Part shown: one piece after another, positions 1 to 8,668 of the stretch | Numbering within the stretch: position 1 is the first letter of the stretch | How the letters are laid out: each line of letters starts with the position of its first letter | Assembly (NCBI RefSeq): GCF_001519055.1 | Contig: NZ_KQ954289.1 | Location: 1 to 64,000, forward strand | Direction: 5' to 3' | Length of the DNA stretch: 64,000 bases | From: Novosphingobium sp. Fuku2-ISO-50 | GTDB taxonomy: Bacteria; Pseudomonadota; Alphaproteobacteria; Sphingomonadales; Sphingomonadaceae | The notes under the pieces: model-generated | What the model was told of the DNA's origin: nothing | Seen by the model: the letters and a program-made list of their open reading frames with translations, nothing else | Database searches by the model: none | Translations under genes and position numbers: made by a program

Positions 1-5
1 GAAGG

Positions 6-76
6 CGGGAATCCAGCCTCAACGGTTGCGTAATTACGAGGCATCAGAACTGGATTCCCGCGTTCGCGGGAATGAC
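6..76. repeat. Palindromic intergenic repeat (REP-like)
   Basis: GCGGGAATCCAG at 6-17 is the inverted copy of CTGGATTCCCGC at 50-61. The second copy continues into a short hairpin (CCCGCGTTCGCGGG) followed by AATGACG. A G-run of about ten bases follows near 81-90. A related unit with the same CCCGCG/GCGGGAATGACG core lies at about 20724-20752. This is a typical dispersed extragenic palindrome and probably marks the 3' boundary of the operon that ends at 115. Confidence 0.65.
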
Positions 77-114
77 GAGGGGGGGGGGGGAGGATGTAAC
101 CTGAACGCCGCTTG

Positions 115-576
115 TCATTCCGCCGCTGGCGGGCGGCGCTTGATCAGGGCGGTGCGGGTGCAGGACAGGGCTTCTTCGCCGCGCTGGTTGGTCAGCCAGT
201 GGCGGAAGGTGACGACGCCCGCTTCGGGGCGCGAGCGGCTTTCGCGGCGGTCGATCACTTCGCTGTGACAGGTCAGCGTGTCGCCGATGAAGGTCGGTTT
301 GGGCGTGATCACTTTGTCGAAGCCGAGATTGGCGACGAGCGTGCCGACGGTGGTGTCGCCGACCGACAGCCCGATGCACAAGGCGAACGTAAACGTCGAA
401 TTGACCAGAATCTGGCCGAATTCGCTCGCCCGCGCGGTTTCGGCATCGAGGTGCAGCGGTTGCAGATTGTGAGTCATCGCCGAAAACAGCAAGTTGTCGG
501 TCTCGGTCACGGTGCGGCTCGGCTGGTGCGTGATGCGGGTGCCGATGTCCCAATCTTCAAAGAAACGACCGGGCAT
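115..576 (-). CDS. MaoC family dehydratase (hot-dog fold)
   Basis: A 153-aa MaoC-like acyl-CoA hydratase. It opens with the GRFFEDWDIGTRI region, and a conserved THNLQPLHLD stretch near residue 35 carries the Asp/His hydratase signature. Its ATG (574-576) overlaps the TAA of the upstream carboxylase alpha subunit (576-578) by one base, so it is translationally coupled as the last gene of the isovaleryl-CoA operon. That position suggests hydration of an enoyl-CoA in leucine breakdown, such as 3-methylglutaconyl-CoA, a step usually done by a crotonase-fold LiuC. The substrate is inferred only from context. Confidence 0.85.
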   Translation of the reverse strand: MPGRFFEDWDIGTRITHQPSRTVTETDNLLFSAMTHNLQPLHLDAETARASEFGQILVNSTFTFALCIGLSVGDTTVGTLVANLGFDKVITPKPTFIGDTLTCHSEVIDRRESRSRPEAGVVTFRHWLTNQRGEEALSCTRTALIKRRPPAAE

Positions 577-2429
577 TACGCAGGCTCCTTTTCGACACGG
601 ATCAACAGTGCATCGGCGCCGACTTGTTGCCCGGCGATGACGGGCAGTTCGATGACGATCCCGTCGAGCGGGCTCTTGATCGCCTGTTCCATTTTCATCG
701 CTTCGAGCGTGAGCAGGGTCTGGCCCTTGGTCACGCGATCCCCGGCGGCGACCATGACCGAGGTGACCAGCCCCGGCATCGGCGCATGGATCGTGCCCGC
801 GCCGTCTTCGCCTTCGGCCCCGGCGGGGCGCCACGGCGTGATCAGCCAGGTCGTGCCTGCCTCGCTTGCCAGATAGCCGTTCCTGTAGCGCGTGATCACG
901 GCGCTGTCGGATGCGCCGGGGGTGACGGCATGAACGCAGTCGCCGTCATCGAGCCGCACCACGACGGGGGCGGGCGGTGCGTTGAGCCGCCAGCCGGTCA
1001 GCGCCGTCGCGGGCGCCGGGTGGATCGCCCGGGCAACGGCCCGCAGCAGCGCCTCGCCGGGCGCGGGGCGTGCTGCCCAGTCATCGCCGCGCCGCCCGAC
1101 CAGCCCGGTATCGAGCCGCCCGGCCACGACATCGCCATCGCTCAGCGCGCGCGCGACGAAGGCGGCATTGGTGCGCACCGGCCAGCATTCGACCGATCGG
1201 GCCATTGCGGCCAGCCCGTCCAGTGCCTCGGCGCGGGTGGGCGCGTGGCGGATCAGCTTGGCCAGCATCGGATCGTAGAACGGGCTTACCGTATCGCCCT
1301 GTTCGACGCCGCTGTCGACGCGCCCGGTTTCGGGCAGGCGCACATGATCGAGCCGCCCGATGCTGGGCAGAAATCCGGTCGCCGGGTCTTCGGCATAGAG
1401 CCGCGCTTCGACCGCGTGGCCGGTCAGCGTGATCTGCTCTTGCATCAGTGGCAGCGGTTCGCCGCTCGCCACGCGCAATTGCCATTCGACCAGATCGATC
1501 CCGGTGATCGCTTCGGTGACCGGGTGTTCGACCTGAAGCCGGGTGTTCATTTCCATGAACCAGATGCGGCTCGCATCGAGCCCCGCCGAGCCGTCGGCAA
1601 TGAATTCGATCGTGCCTGCGCCCCGGTATTGGACAGCCCGTGCCGCGCGCACCGCCGCTGCGCACAAGGCGGCGCGCGTTTGCGCGTCCATGCCGGGGGC
1701 AGGGGCCTCTTCGATCACTTTCTGGTGGCGGCGCTGCAGCGAACAATCGCGTTCGAACAGATGGACCACGTTGCCGTGCGCATCGCCGAACACCTGCACT
1801 TCGATATGGCGCGGGCTGAGGATGTATTTTTCGATCAGCACATGGGGATTGCCGAATGCGCTTGCGGCTTCGCGCTGGCACGAGGCGAGCGCCTGGGCAA
1901 AGTCCGCCGGGTCTTCGACCAGCCGCATGCCCTTGCCGCCGCCGCCCGCGACCGCCTTGATCAGCACCGGATAGCCGATTGCGGCGGCCTCGGCGGCGAG
2001 AAAGTCCGGGGCCTGATTTTCGCCCATGTAGCCCGGCGTCACCGGCACGCCCGCCTCGGCCATCAGCCGCTTGGCCGCGTCTTTCAGGCCCATCGCGGTG
2101 ATGCTGGCGGGATCGGGGCCGACCCAGATCAGGCCCGCATCGATCACGCTTTGCGCAAAGGCGGCGTTTTCAGAAAGGAAGCCATAGCCGGGATGGATCG
2201 CGTCCGCGCCCGATTCCAGCGCCGCGGCGATGATCCGCTCGCCGACGAGATAGGATTGGCGCACCGGGGCAGGGCCGATCGTCACTGCCGCATCGGCCAT
2301 GCGGACATGGAGCGCCTGCGCATCGGCGTCGGAATGGACGGCAATCGTGCGAATGCCCATCCGTCGCGCGGTACGGATCACGCGGCAGGCGATTTCGCCG
2401 CGATTGGCGATGAGAAGAGATTGGATCAT
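576..2429 (-). CDS. mccA: Methylcrotonyl-CoA carboxylase alpha subunit (biotin carboxylase + BCCP)
   Basis: A 617-aa biotin-dependent acyl-CoA carboxylase alpha subunit. It has an N-terminal biotin carboxylase domain (SLLIANRGEIACRVIRTARR, ATP-grasp GGGGKGMRLV near residue 160, EMNTRLQVEHPVTE near 285) and a C-terminal biotinyl domain with the acceptor lysine in EAMKME. The start MIQSLLIANRGEIA was chosen over upstream in-frame starts because it matches the family N-terminus. The beta subunit gene ends 4 nt upstream and isovaleryl-CoA dehydrogenase lies before that, so 3-methylcrotonyl-CoA is the expected substrate. Propionyl- or geranyl-CoA carboxylase cannot be excluded from sequence alone. 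Confidence 0.9.
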   Translation of the reverse strand: MIQSLLIANRGEIACRVIRTARRMGIRTIAVHSDADAQALHVRMADAAVTIGPAPVRQSYLVGERIIAAALESGADAIHPGYGFLSENAAFAQSVIDAGLIWVGPDPASITAMGLKDAAKRLMAEAGVPVTPGYMGENQAPDFLAAEAAAIGYPVLIKAVAGGGGKGMRLVEDPADFAQALASCQREAASAFGNPHVLIEKYILSPRHIEVQVFGDAHGNVVHLFERDCSLQRRHQKVIEEAPAPGMDAQTRAALCAAAVRAARAVQYRGAGTIEFIADGSAGLDASRIWFMEMNTRLQVEHPVTEAITGIDLVEWQLRVASGEPLPLMQEQITLTGHAVEARLYAEDPATGFLPSIGRLDHVRLPETGRVDSGVEQGDTVSPFYDPMLAKLIRHAPTRAEALDGLAAMARSVECWPVRTNAAFVARALSDGDVVAGRLDTGLVGRRGDDWAARPAPGEALLRAVARAIHPAPATALTGWRLNAPPAPVVVRLDDGDCVHAVTPGASDSAVITRYRNGYLASEAGTTWLITPWRPAGAEGEDGAGTIHAPMPGLVTSVMVAAGDRVTKGQTLLTLEAMKMEQAIKSPLDGIVIELPVIAGQQVGADALLIRVEKEPA

Positions 2430-2433
2430 CACG

Positions 2434-4035
2434 CTACATCCGGAACAGGCCGAACTGCGCGCGTTCGGGTATGGGGGCTTCGAGACAGGCGGCGAGCGAC
2501 AGGCCGACGACATCGCGGGTCTGCACCGGATCGATGATCCCGTCGTCCCACAGCCGGGCCGAGGCGAAATACGGGCTGCCTTCTTCCTCGAAGCGGTCGC
2601 GGATCGGGGCCTTGAAGGCTTCGGCCTGCTCCGGCGTCCAGCGCGCGGCGTCGCGGTGGACCGTGGCCAGCACGCTTGCCGCCTGTTCGCCGCCCATCAC
2701 CGAAATGCGCGCATTGGGCCAGGTAAACAGGAAACGCGGGTCATAAGCGCGCCCGCACATGCCGTAATTGCCCGCGCCGAACGATCCGCCGATCAGCACG
2801 GTGATCTTTGGCACGCTGGCGGTGGCCACGGCGGTGACCAGCTTTGCCCCATGGCGCGCGATCCCTTCGGCTTCATACTTGCCGCCGACCATGAAACCGG
2901 TGATGTTTTGCAGGAACAGCAGCGGGATGCGGCGTTGGCAGGCCAGTTCGATGAAATGCGCGCCTTTGGTCGCGCTTTCGGAAAAGAGCACGCCGCTGTT
3001 GGCAAGGATCGCCACCGGCATTCCGTGGATATGGGCAAAGCCGGTGACCAGCGTGGTGCCGTACAGCGGCTTGAATTCGTGAAATTCGCTGCCGTCGACG
3101 ATCCGCGCGATGACTTCGCGCACATCGTATGGCGCGCGCACGTCTTCGGGGATCAGGCTGTAGAGATCGTCGGCGGGGTACAGCGGCTCGGCTGGCTCGC
3201 GGCGGTTGACCGATGCCTGATGCGGCGGGGGCAGCGTGCTGACAATATCGCGCAGGATGGCCAGCGCATGATCGTCGTTGGCGGCCAGATGATCGGCCAC
3301 GCCCGATTTGCGCGCATGAAGATCGCCGCCGCCGAGGTCTTCGGCGGTGATGTCTTCGCCCGTCGCGGCCTTGACCAGCGGGGGGCCGGCGAGAAAGATC
3401 GTGCCCTGTTTGCGCACGATGACCGTCTCGTCGCTCATGGCGGGCACGTAGGCCCCGCCCGCCGTGCAACTGCCCATGACGCAGGCGATCTGGGCAATGC
3501 CTTGCGCCGACATCTGCGCCTGATTGAAAAAGATCCGCCCGAAATGATCGCGGTCGGGAAAGACTTCGGCCTGATGCGGCAGGTTGGCCCCGCCGGAATC
3601 GACCAGATAGACGCAAGGAAGGCGATTTTCGGCGGCGATCGCCTGCGCGCGCAAATGCTTCTTGACCGTCATCGGGTAATACGTGCCGCCCTTGACCGTG
3701 GCGTCGTTGGCCACGATCATGACGTGGCGCCCGGAAATGCGCCCGATTGCGGTGATCAGCCCGGCGCCCGGCACTTCGTCATCATAGAGCCCGTATGCGG
3801 CCATCTGGCCCAGTTCGAGCAAGGGCGAGCCTGGATCGAGCAAGCGTTCGACGCGTTCGCGCGGCAGGAGCTTGCCCCGCGCGGTGTGGCGTTCGCGCGC
3901 TTTTGCGCCGCCGCCTTCGGCAATGCGCGCTACGCGGGTCCGCAGTTGCGCGGCCAATGCGCGGTTGTGCGCGTCGCGCGCTTGCGCCTCGGGCGCGGCG
4001 TGGTCGAGCGTGGTGGGGATGACGGGCGCGCTCAT
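2434..4035 (-). CDS. mccB: Methylcrotonyl-CoA carboxylase beta subunit (carboxyltransferase)
   Basis: A 533-aa carboxyltransferase, the normal length of MCC beta. It transfers CO2 from carboxybiotin to 3-methylcrotonyl-CoA in leucine degradation. Visible landmarks are the crotonase-like oxyanion regions [16 protein letters not shown] and [16 protein letters not shown], the [16 protein letters not shown] stretch characteristic of MCC-type beta subunits, and the C-terminal FMGGEQAA-like segment ([15 protein letters not shown]). The ATG at 4033-4035 begins MSAPVIPTT. The alpha subunit starts 4 nt after its stop and isovaleryl-CoA dehydrogenase is encoded upstream, which supports MCC rather than propionyl-CoA carboxylase. 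Confidence 0.92.
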   Translation of the reverse strand: MSAPVIPTTLDHAAPEAQARDAHNRALAAQLRTRVARIAEGGGAKARERHTARGKLLPRERVERLLDPGSPLLELGQMAAYGLYDDEVPGAGLITAIGRISGRHVMIVANDATVKGGTYYPMTVKKHLRAQAIAAENRLPCVYLVDSGGANLPHQAEVFPDRDHFGRIFFNQAQMSAQGIAQIACVMGSCTAGGAYVPAMSDETVIVRKQGTIFLAGPPLVKAATGEDITAEDLGGGDLHARKSGVADHLAANDDHALAILRDIVSTLPPPHQASVNRREPAEPLYPADDLYSLIPEDVRAPYDVREVIARIVDGSEFHEFKPLYGTTLVTGFAHIHGMPVAILANSGVLFSESATKGAHFIELACQRRIPLLFLQNITGFMVGGKYEAEGIARHGAKLVTAVATASVPKITVLIGGSFGAGNYGMCGRAYDPRFLFTWPNARISVMGGEQAASVLATVHRDAARWTPEQAEAFKAPIRDRFEEEGSPYFASARLWDDGIIDPVQTRDVVGLSLAACLEAPIPERAQFGLFRM

Positions 4036-4114
4036 GCCATGCTCCGGCGGGTGTCCATGGTGTCCCCAACGCCGCTCATCCTGAGCGGAGTTTCGTGATA
4101 AGGGCGGATTTTCC

Positions 4115-5281
4115 TCATCCCCGTGCTCCGATCAGTTCGCGGCCGATCAGCATGCGGCGGATTTCGTTGGTCCCCGCGCCGATGTCGAGCAGTTTCGCAT
4201 CGCGCAAAAAGCGTTCGACCGGCCAGTCGCGCGTATAGCCCGCGCCGCCCAGCGCCTGGACCGCTTCGCCCGCCGCGCGAAAGGCGTTTTCGCTGGCGAG
4301 CAGGATCGCGCCCGCCGCGTCGAAACGCGTGGTCTGGCCCTTGTCGCAGGCGCGCGCCACGGCATAGACATAGGCGCGCGCCGATTGCAGCGCGACATAC
4401 ATGTCGGCGATTTTGGCCTGGATCAGCTGAAACGTGCCGATCGGCTTACCAAACTGGCGCCGTTCGCGGACATAGGGAATGACCGTGTCGAGGCAGCCCT
4501 GCATGATCCCCAATTGCAATCCGGCGAGCACCACGCGCTCATAATCGAGCCCGCTCATCAGGACGCCGACGCCGCCGTGCAAGGGGCCCATCACGGCGTC
4601 TTCGGGGACGAAGCAATCGTCGAACACCAGTTCGGCAGTGGGCGAGCCGCGCATGCCCATCTTGTCGATCTTTTGCCCGATCGCAAATCCGGCAAAGTCC
4701 TTTTCGATCAGGAACGCGGTGATCGCGCGCGATGCGCTGTCGGGCGCGGTCTTGGCATAGACGACCAGCGTGTCGGCCACCGAGCCGTTGGTGATCCAGT
4801 ATTTCGTGCCGTTGAGCCGAAATCCGCCCGGCACCGGATCGGCGCGCAGCTTCATGCTGACCACGTCGCTGCCTGCGCCGACCTCGGACATCGCCAGCGC
4901 GCCGACATGATCGCCGCTGATCAGGCGGGGGAGATATTTCGCCTTTTGCTCGGGGCTCGCCCAGCGGCGGATCTGGTTGACGCACAAGTTCGAATGCGCG
5001 CCATAGGACAGGCCGAGGCTGGCGCTGGCGCGGCTGACTTCCTCGACGGCGATGACATGGTCGAGATAGCCAAGCCCAAGCCCGCCGTCGGCTTCGTCGA
5101 CGGTCAGCCCATGGAGCCCGAGCGCGCCCATTTCGGGCCAGAGTTCGCGCGGAAAACGGTCCTCGGCATCGATCGCGGCGGCGATCGGCGCGATGCGTTC
5201 GTCGGCAAAGCGCGCGACCGCATCGCGCAGCATCATGGTTTGCTCGGACAAGCCGAAGTCGAATTCAGGCGTCGCGCGCAT
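4115..5281 (-). CDS. ivd: Isovaleryl-CoA dehydrogenase
   Basis: A 388-aa FAD-dependent acyl-CoA dehydrogenase that oxidises isovaleryl-CoA to 3-methylcrotonyl-CoA. The family-specific catalytic glutamate is present in the [11 protein letters not shown] segment near residue 245, the isovaleryl-CoA dehydrogenase position rather than the C-terminal one used by most acyl-CoA dehydrogenases. The flavin site signatures [11 protein letters not shown] and the C-terminal [18 protein letters not shown] are intact. The start [10 protein letters not shown] follows AGAGGA at a good distance; an upstream in-frame start would add 26 poorly conserved residues. It is the first gene of the operon and faces a divergent LysR gene about 90 nt away. 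Confidence 0.93.
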   Translation of the reverse strand: MRATPEFDFGLSEQTMMLRDAVARFADERIAPIAAAIDAEDRFPRELWPEMGALGLHGLTVDEADGGLGLGYLDHVIAVEEVSRASASLGLSYGAHSNLCVNQIRRWASPEQKAKYLPRLISGDHVGALAMSEVGAGSDVVSMKLRADPVPGGFRLNGTKYWITNGSVADTLVVYAKTAPDSASRAITAFLIEKDFAGFAIGQKIDKMGMRGSPTAELVFDDCFVPEDAVMGPLHGGVGVLMSGLDYERVVLAGLQLGIMQGCLDTVIPYVRERRQFGKPIGTFQLIQAKIADMYVALQSARAYVYAVARACDKGQTTRFDAAGAILLASENAFRAAGEAVQALGGAGYTRDWPVERFLRDAKLLDIGAGTNEIRRMLIGRELIGARG

Positions 5282-5359
5282 GGCATCCTCTTTTTTCGAT
5301 TTCGGCGAGATTACCCGAACATGGACTTCGTCGGAAATTGAAAATGGGCGCGCCTTCAT

Positions 5360-5370
5360 ATAGGTTCTAT
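5360..5370. promoter_or_regulatory. Small dyad in the ivd-lysR intergenic region
   Basis: ATAG-GTT-CTAT is a 4-bp inverted repeat immediately upstream of the LysR start codon, inside the 91-nt divergent intergenic region. No Shine-Dalgarno sequence is visible before the LysR ATG, so that transcript may be leaderless and this dyad may be part of its promoter or operator. LysR regulators often bind such divergent regions; binding here is inference. Confidence 0.3.
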
Positions 5371-5372
5371 CT

Positions 5373-6239
5373 ATGATAAAGCGCCATCACATTCGCCAGT
5401 TCCTCGGTGTCGCCGACGCGGGCAGCTTCGTTCAGGCGGCGGCTCGGCTGCATATCACGCAGCCTTCGCTGTCGGCGGGGATCGCCGAGCTGGAACGGCT
5501 GGTCGGGACGCGGCTGTTTGTGCGCAATCGCCGGCTTGTCCGGCTGACCGAGGCGGGCGGCGCGTTTCTGGCGATTGCGCGCGATCTCGAACGCGGCTTT
5601 CGCGCCGCCGACAGCTTTGGCCGGGGGACTGCGCCCGATTGGCCGACGTTGCGGCTGGGCACGATCCGCACGATTGCCGCACCGGCCTTGCGCGCGGTGG
5701 TCGAGCCTTTGCTTGGCGCGTTTGGCGTCGAGGTGATCGAAGGCAGCGATCATGAACTGCGCGGGGGCCTTGCCAGCGGGCGGATCGCTTGTGCGGTGAC
5801 GCTGTTGCGCGATGTCGAACATGCGCTTGTCGCCTTTCCGCTATGGGAAGAACCCTATCGGATGATCGTGCCCGCCGCGCATCGGCTGGCGCAAGCGGGC
5901 GAAGTCGCGCCCGAAGATCTCGCCAGCGAAATCATGATCGCGCGGCGCGCCTGCGAGATTCTGGAAGATACCAGCCGGTTTTTCACTGCCGCCGGAGTGC
6001 GTCCGCGCTTTGCCTTGCGCAGCGAGAGCGATGAGCGGTGTCTCGCGATGGTAGCGGCGGGCCTCGGGATCACCACGGCGCCGATCTCGCTGGGCGTGCC
6101 GGGGACAGTGCCGATCGAGGTGACCGGCTATGCCTTTCGCCGCAGGATCGGCCTGCTGTGCGATCCTGCATTCGCCGAAGATCTCAAGGCGCGCGGTTTG
6201 GTTGAGACAATTGCGCAGCAGGTTTCGGGGAAATCCTGA
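5373..6239 (+). CDS. LysR family transcriptional regulator
   Basis: A 288-aa LysR-type regulator. The N-terminal winged helix-turn-helix is clear (IRQFLGVADAGSFVQAAARL, then ITQPSLSAGIAELERLVGTR), followed by an effector-binding domain up to residue 285. It is divergent from ivd-mccB-mccA-maoC with about 90 nt between starts, the classic layout for a LysR regulator of the adjacent operon, so control of leucine/isovalerate degradation is the simplest inference. The mannosidase genes begin about 80 nt downstream on the same strand, so a role there is possible but less likely. The effector is unknown. Confidence 0.88.
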   Translation: MIKRHHIRQFLGVADAGSFVQAAARLHITQPSLSAGIAELERLVGTRLFVRNRRLVRLTEAGGAFLAIARDLERGFRAADSFGRGTAPDWPTLRLGTIRTIAAPALRAVVEPLLGAFGVEVIEGSDHELRGGLASGRIACAVTLLRDVEHALVAFPLWEEPYRMIVPAAHRLAQAGEVAPEDLASEIMIARRACEILEDTSRFFTAAGVRPRFALRSESDERCLAMVAAGLGITTAPISLGVPGTVPIEVTGYAFRRRIGLLCDPAFAEDLKARGLVETIAQQVSGKS

Positions 6240-6319
6240 CGTCGCGTCGGGCAAATCGTCCATGACCTTGCTGGCAGCATCGGTCCTGCTCTATCGCCGA
6301 TCCGCCAAGGAGAATGCGC

Positions 6320-8653
6320 GTGACCACCACCCGGCGGGATTTGATCAAGGCGACAGCGGGGCTTGCCGCGACGCTCGGGCCAGCGCGCGCGCTGGGGCGG
6401 GCACTGGATGGGGCAGGGGCCGGCGACGTGACTGCGGTCGATCCGATGATCGGCACGGGCGGACATGGCCATACGACTCCGGCGGCGTGTCTGCCTTACG
6501 GGATGGTGCAGCTTGGGCCCGATACCGATACCGGGCGCTGGGACGCTTGTTCGGGCTACAACCATGATGATCCTTCGATCATGGGCTTTTCGCACAATCA
6601 TCTGAGCGGGACGGGCGCAAGCGATCTGATGGATGTGCTGATCGTGCCGCGCATCGGCGCGCTGGTGCTCGATCCCGGTACGCGCGAACGGCCCCAGGGC
6701 AGCTATCGCCAGGCGTTTGACCACGCCGACGAACGGGCCGAGCCCGGCGCTTATGCCGTGCGCCTCAAAGACAGCGGCATTGCGGTCGAATTGACCGCGA
6801 CGGCGCGCACGGGGTTGCACCGCTATCGCTTTCCCGCGCCCGGATACTTGTTGATCGATTTTGCGCATGGTGCGCAGCCCACGCCCGATACCGCGAGCCT
6901 GCGCGATGATCCGGCGGCCGATACGGGGGTGAGCGAGGCCAGCCTGCAACGCGTCGGCGCGAACCTGATCGTCGGCAGCCGCCATGTCCACCAATGGGCC
7001 GACGGTCGCCAGATCCACTTTGCCATGCGGCTGTCGTGTCCGCTTGATGACGTCCGCTTCTTTACCGCCGATGGTCCCGTGCCGGAGGGCAGCAGCGGCA
7101 TTGCCGGGGCGCAGCTCAAAATGGCGATCATGCTGCCCGAGGCCGACAAGACGCCGGTGCTGGTCAAGGTTGCCTTGTCGGGAGTCGATGTCGAAGGGGC
7201 GATTGCCAATCTCGATGCAGAATGCCCCGGCTGGGATTTCGATGGCGTGCGCGCCGCTGCGCGCGCGGCATGGGCCGATCGGCTCGGTCTGGTCCGCGTC
7301 ACCGGCGGCACGGCGGATCAGCAGCGGATCATGGCCACGGCGCTCTATCACACCGCGATTGCGCCCAACCTGTTTGTCGACAGCGACGGGCGCTATCGCG
7401 GCATGGACAGCGCAATCCACTATGCGGCGCCGGGCGAAACGAATTACAGCACCTATTCGCTGTGGGACACCTGGCGCGCGGCACATCCGTTGCTGACGCT
7501 GATCGATCCTGCCCAAAACGCGCGCTTTGCCCGCAATCTGGCGGTGATGACGCTGCAAAGCCCGTTTGGGCCGCCGGTCTGGCCGTTGCAGGGGGTCGAG
7601 ACGCATTGCATGATCGGCTGGCATTCGCTGGTGGTCATCGCCGACGCGCTGGCCAAGGGCGCCGACGGGTTTGATTTGCCCGCCTTGTGGCACCGGCTGC
7701 GCGCGCTGGCGTTTGAGGATGATGGCCATGGTCTCGAACCCTATCGCCGGCTTGGCTATATTCCCGCCGATACCGTGCGTGAATCCGCCAGCAAGACCAT
7801 CGAATACGGGATCGACGATCACGCCATGGCGGTGATTGCCGATGCGGCCGGGGCGCATGACGATGCCGCAAAGCTGCGCACACGGTCGCGCAACTGGCGC
7901 GCGCTCTACGATCCCGAAACCGGCTTCGTCCGCCCGAAACTGTCCGACGGGCGCTGGGCCGAACCGTTTGACCCGCGCGCATTGGGGCATGACAGTCGGC
8001 ATTGGCCCGATTTTACCGAATGCAACGCCTGGCAGGCGACATTCGGGGCGCAGCACGACATTTACGGCCTGATCGACCTGATGGGCGGCGATGCGGCGTT
8101 CGAGGCGCGGCTCGATGCGCTGTTTGCCACCGACAGCGGGCTCTTGCCCGATGCGCCGCCCGACATATCCGGCATGGTTGGCCAATATGCCCAGGGCAAC
8201 GAGCCCAGCCATCACATTGCCTGGCTCTACGCCTGGTGCGGCGCGCCGTGGAAAACGCAAAGCCGCGTGCGCAGCCTGTTGGCGACGATGTATACCGCCG
8301 CGCCCGACGGTTTGCCCGGCAACGACGATTGCGGGGCGATGAGTGCGTGGTTCGTGCTGAGCGCGCTGGGGCTCTATTCGGTCGATCCGGTCAGCGGAGT
8401 GTGGATCCTGGGCGCGCCGCTGTTTCCCCGTGCCGAGCTGGCCGTGGCGGGCGGGCGGCTGGTGATCGAGGCGCCCGGTGCCGGGCCCGATGCGGTCTAT
8501 GTCCGGTCGGTGCGCTGGAACGGGCGACCCTGGACCAAAAGCTGGATTGCGCACGCAATGCTTGCGCGCGGCGGCCATCTGGTGTTCGAAATGGGGCGTC
8601 AGCCAAACCGCGATTTCGGGCGTCGTCCCGAGTCCCGGCCCCCCAAGTCTTGA
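6320..8653 (+). CDS. GH92 family alpha-mannosidase, Tat-exported
   Basis: A 777-aa glycoside hydrolase of family 92, Ca2+-dependent exo-acting alpha-mannosidases (mostly alpha-1,2 or alpha-1,3). Family marks are DPMIGTGGHGHTTPAA, YGMVQLGPDT and GFSHNHLSGTG near the N-terminus, then GNEPSHHIAWLYAW carrying the acid glutamate and GNDDCGAMSAW with the paired aspartates. The N-terminus TTTRRDLIKATAG is a twin-arginine signal, so it acts in the periplasm or outside. GTG at 6320 lies 7 nt after AAGGAG; the ATG at 6314 is only 1 nt away and is less likely. The GH125 gene follows 15 nt downstream. Confidence 0.92.
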   Translation: MTTTRRDLIKATAGLAATLGPARALGRALDGAGAGDVTAVDPMIGTGGHGHTTPAACLPYGMVQLGPDTDTGRWDACSGYNHDDPSIMGFSHNHLSGTGASDLMDVLIVPRIGALVLDPGTRERPQGSYRQAFDHADERAEPGAYAVRLKDSGIAVELTATARTGLHRYRFPAPGYLLIDFAHGAQPTPDTASLRDDPAADTGVSEASLQRVGANLIVGSRHVHQWADGRQIHFAMRLSCPLDDVRFFTADGPVPEGSSGIAGAQLKMAIMLPEADKTPVLVKVALSGVDVEGAIANLDAECPGWDFDGVRAAARAAWADRLGLVRVTGGTADQQRIMATALYHTAIAPNLFVDSDGRYRGMDSAIHYAAPGETNYSTYSLWDTWRAAHPLLTLIDPAQNARFARNLAVMTLQSPFGPPVWPLQGVETHCMIGWHSLVVIADALAKGADGFDLPALWHRLRALAFEDDGHGLEPYRRLGYIPADTVRESASKTIEYGIDDHAMAVIADAAGAHDDAAKLRTRSRNWRALYDPETGFVRPKLSDGRWAEPFDPRALGHDSRHWPDFTECNAWQATFGAQHDIYGLIDLMGGDAAFEARLDALFATDSGLLPDAPPDISGMVGQYAQGNEPSHHIAWLYAWCGAPWKTQSRVRSLLATMYTAAPDGLPGNDDCGAMSAWFVLSALGLYSVDPVSGVWILGAPLFPRAELAVAGGRLVIEAPGAGPDAVYVRSVRWNGRPWTKSWIAHAMLARGGHLVFEMGRQPNRDFGRRPESRPPKS

Positions 8654-8668
8654 GTCGATCTTTCTGTC

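Noticed and set aside
576..2537. Long open frames on the strand opposite the carboxylase, mfd, recG/chemoreceptor and secA genes (some over 600 codons)
   Set aside because: They are antisense shadows of high-GC genes: Arg/Ala/Gly/His-rich, with no family motifs and no ribosome sites, and they overlap clearly conserved proteins fully.
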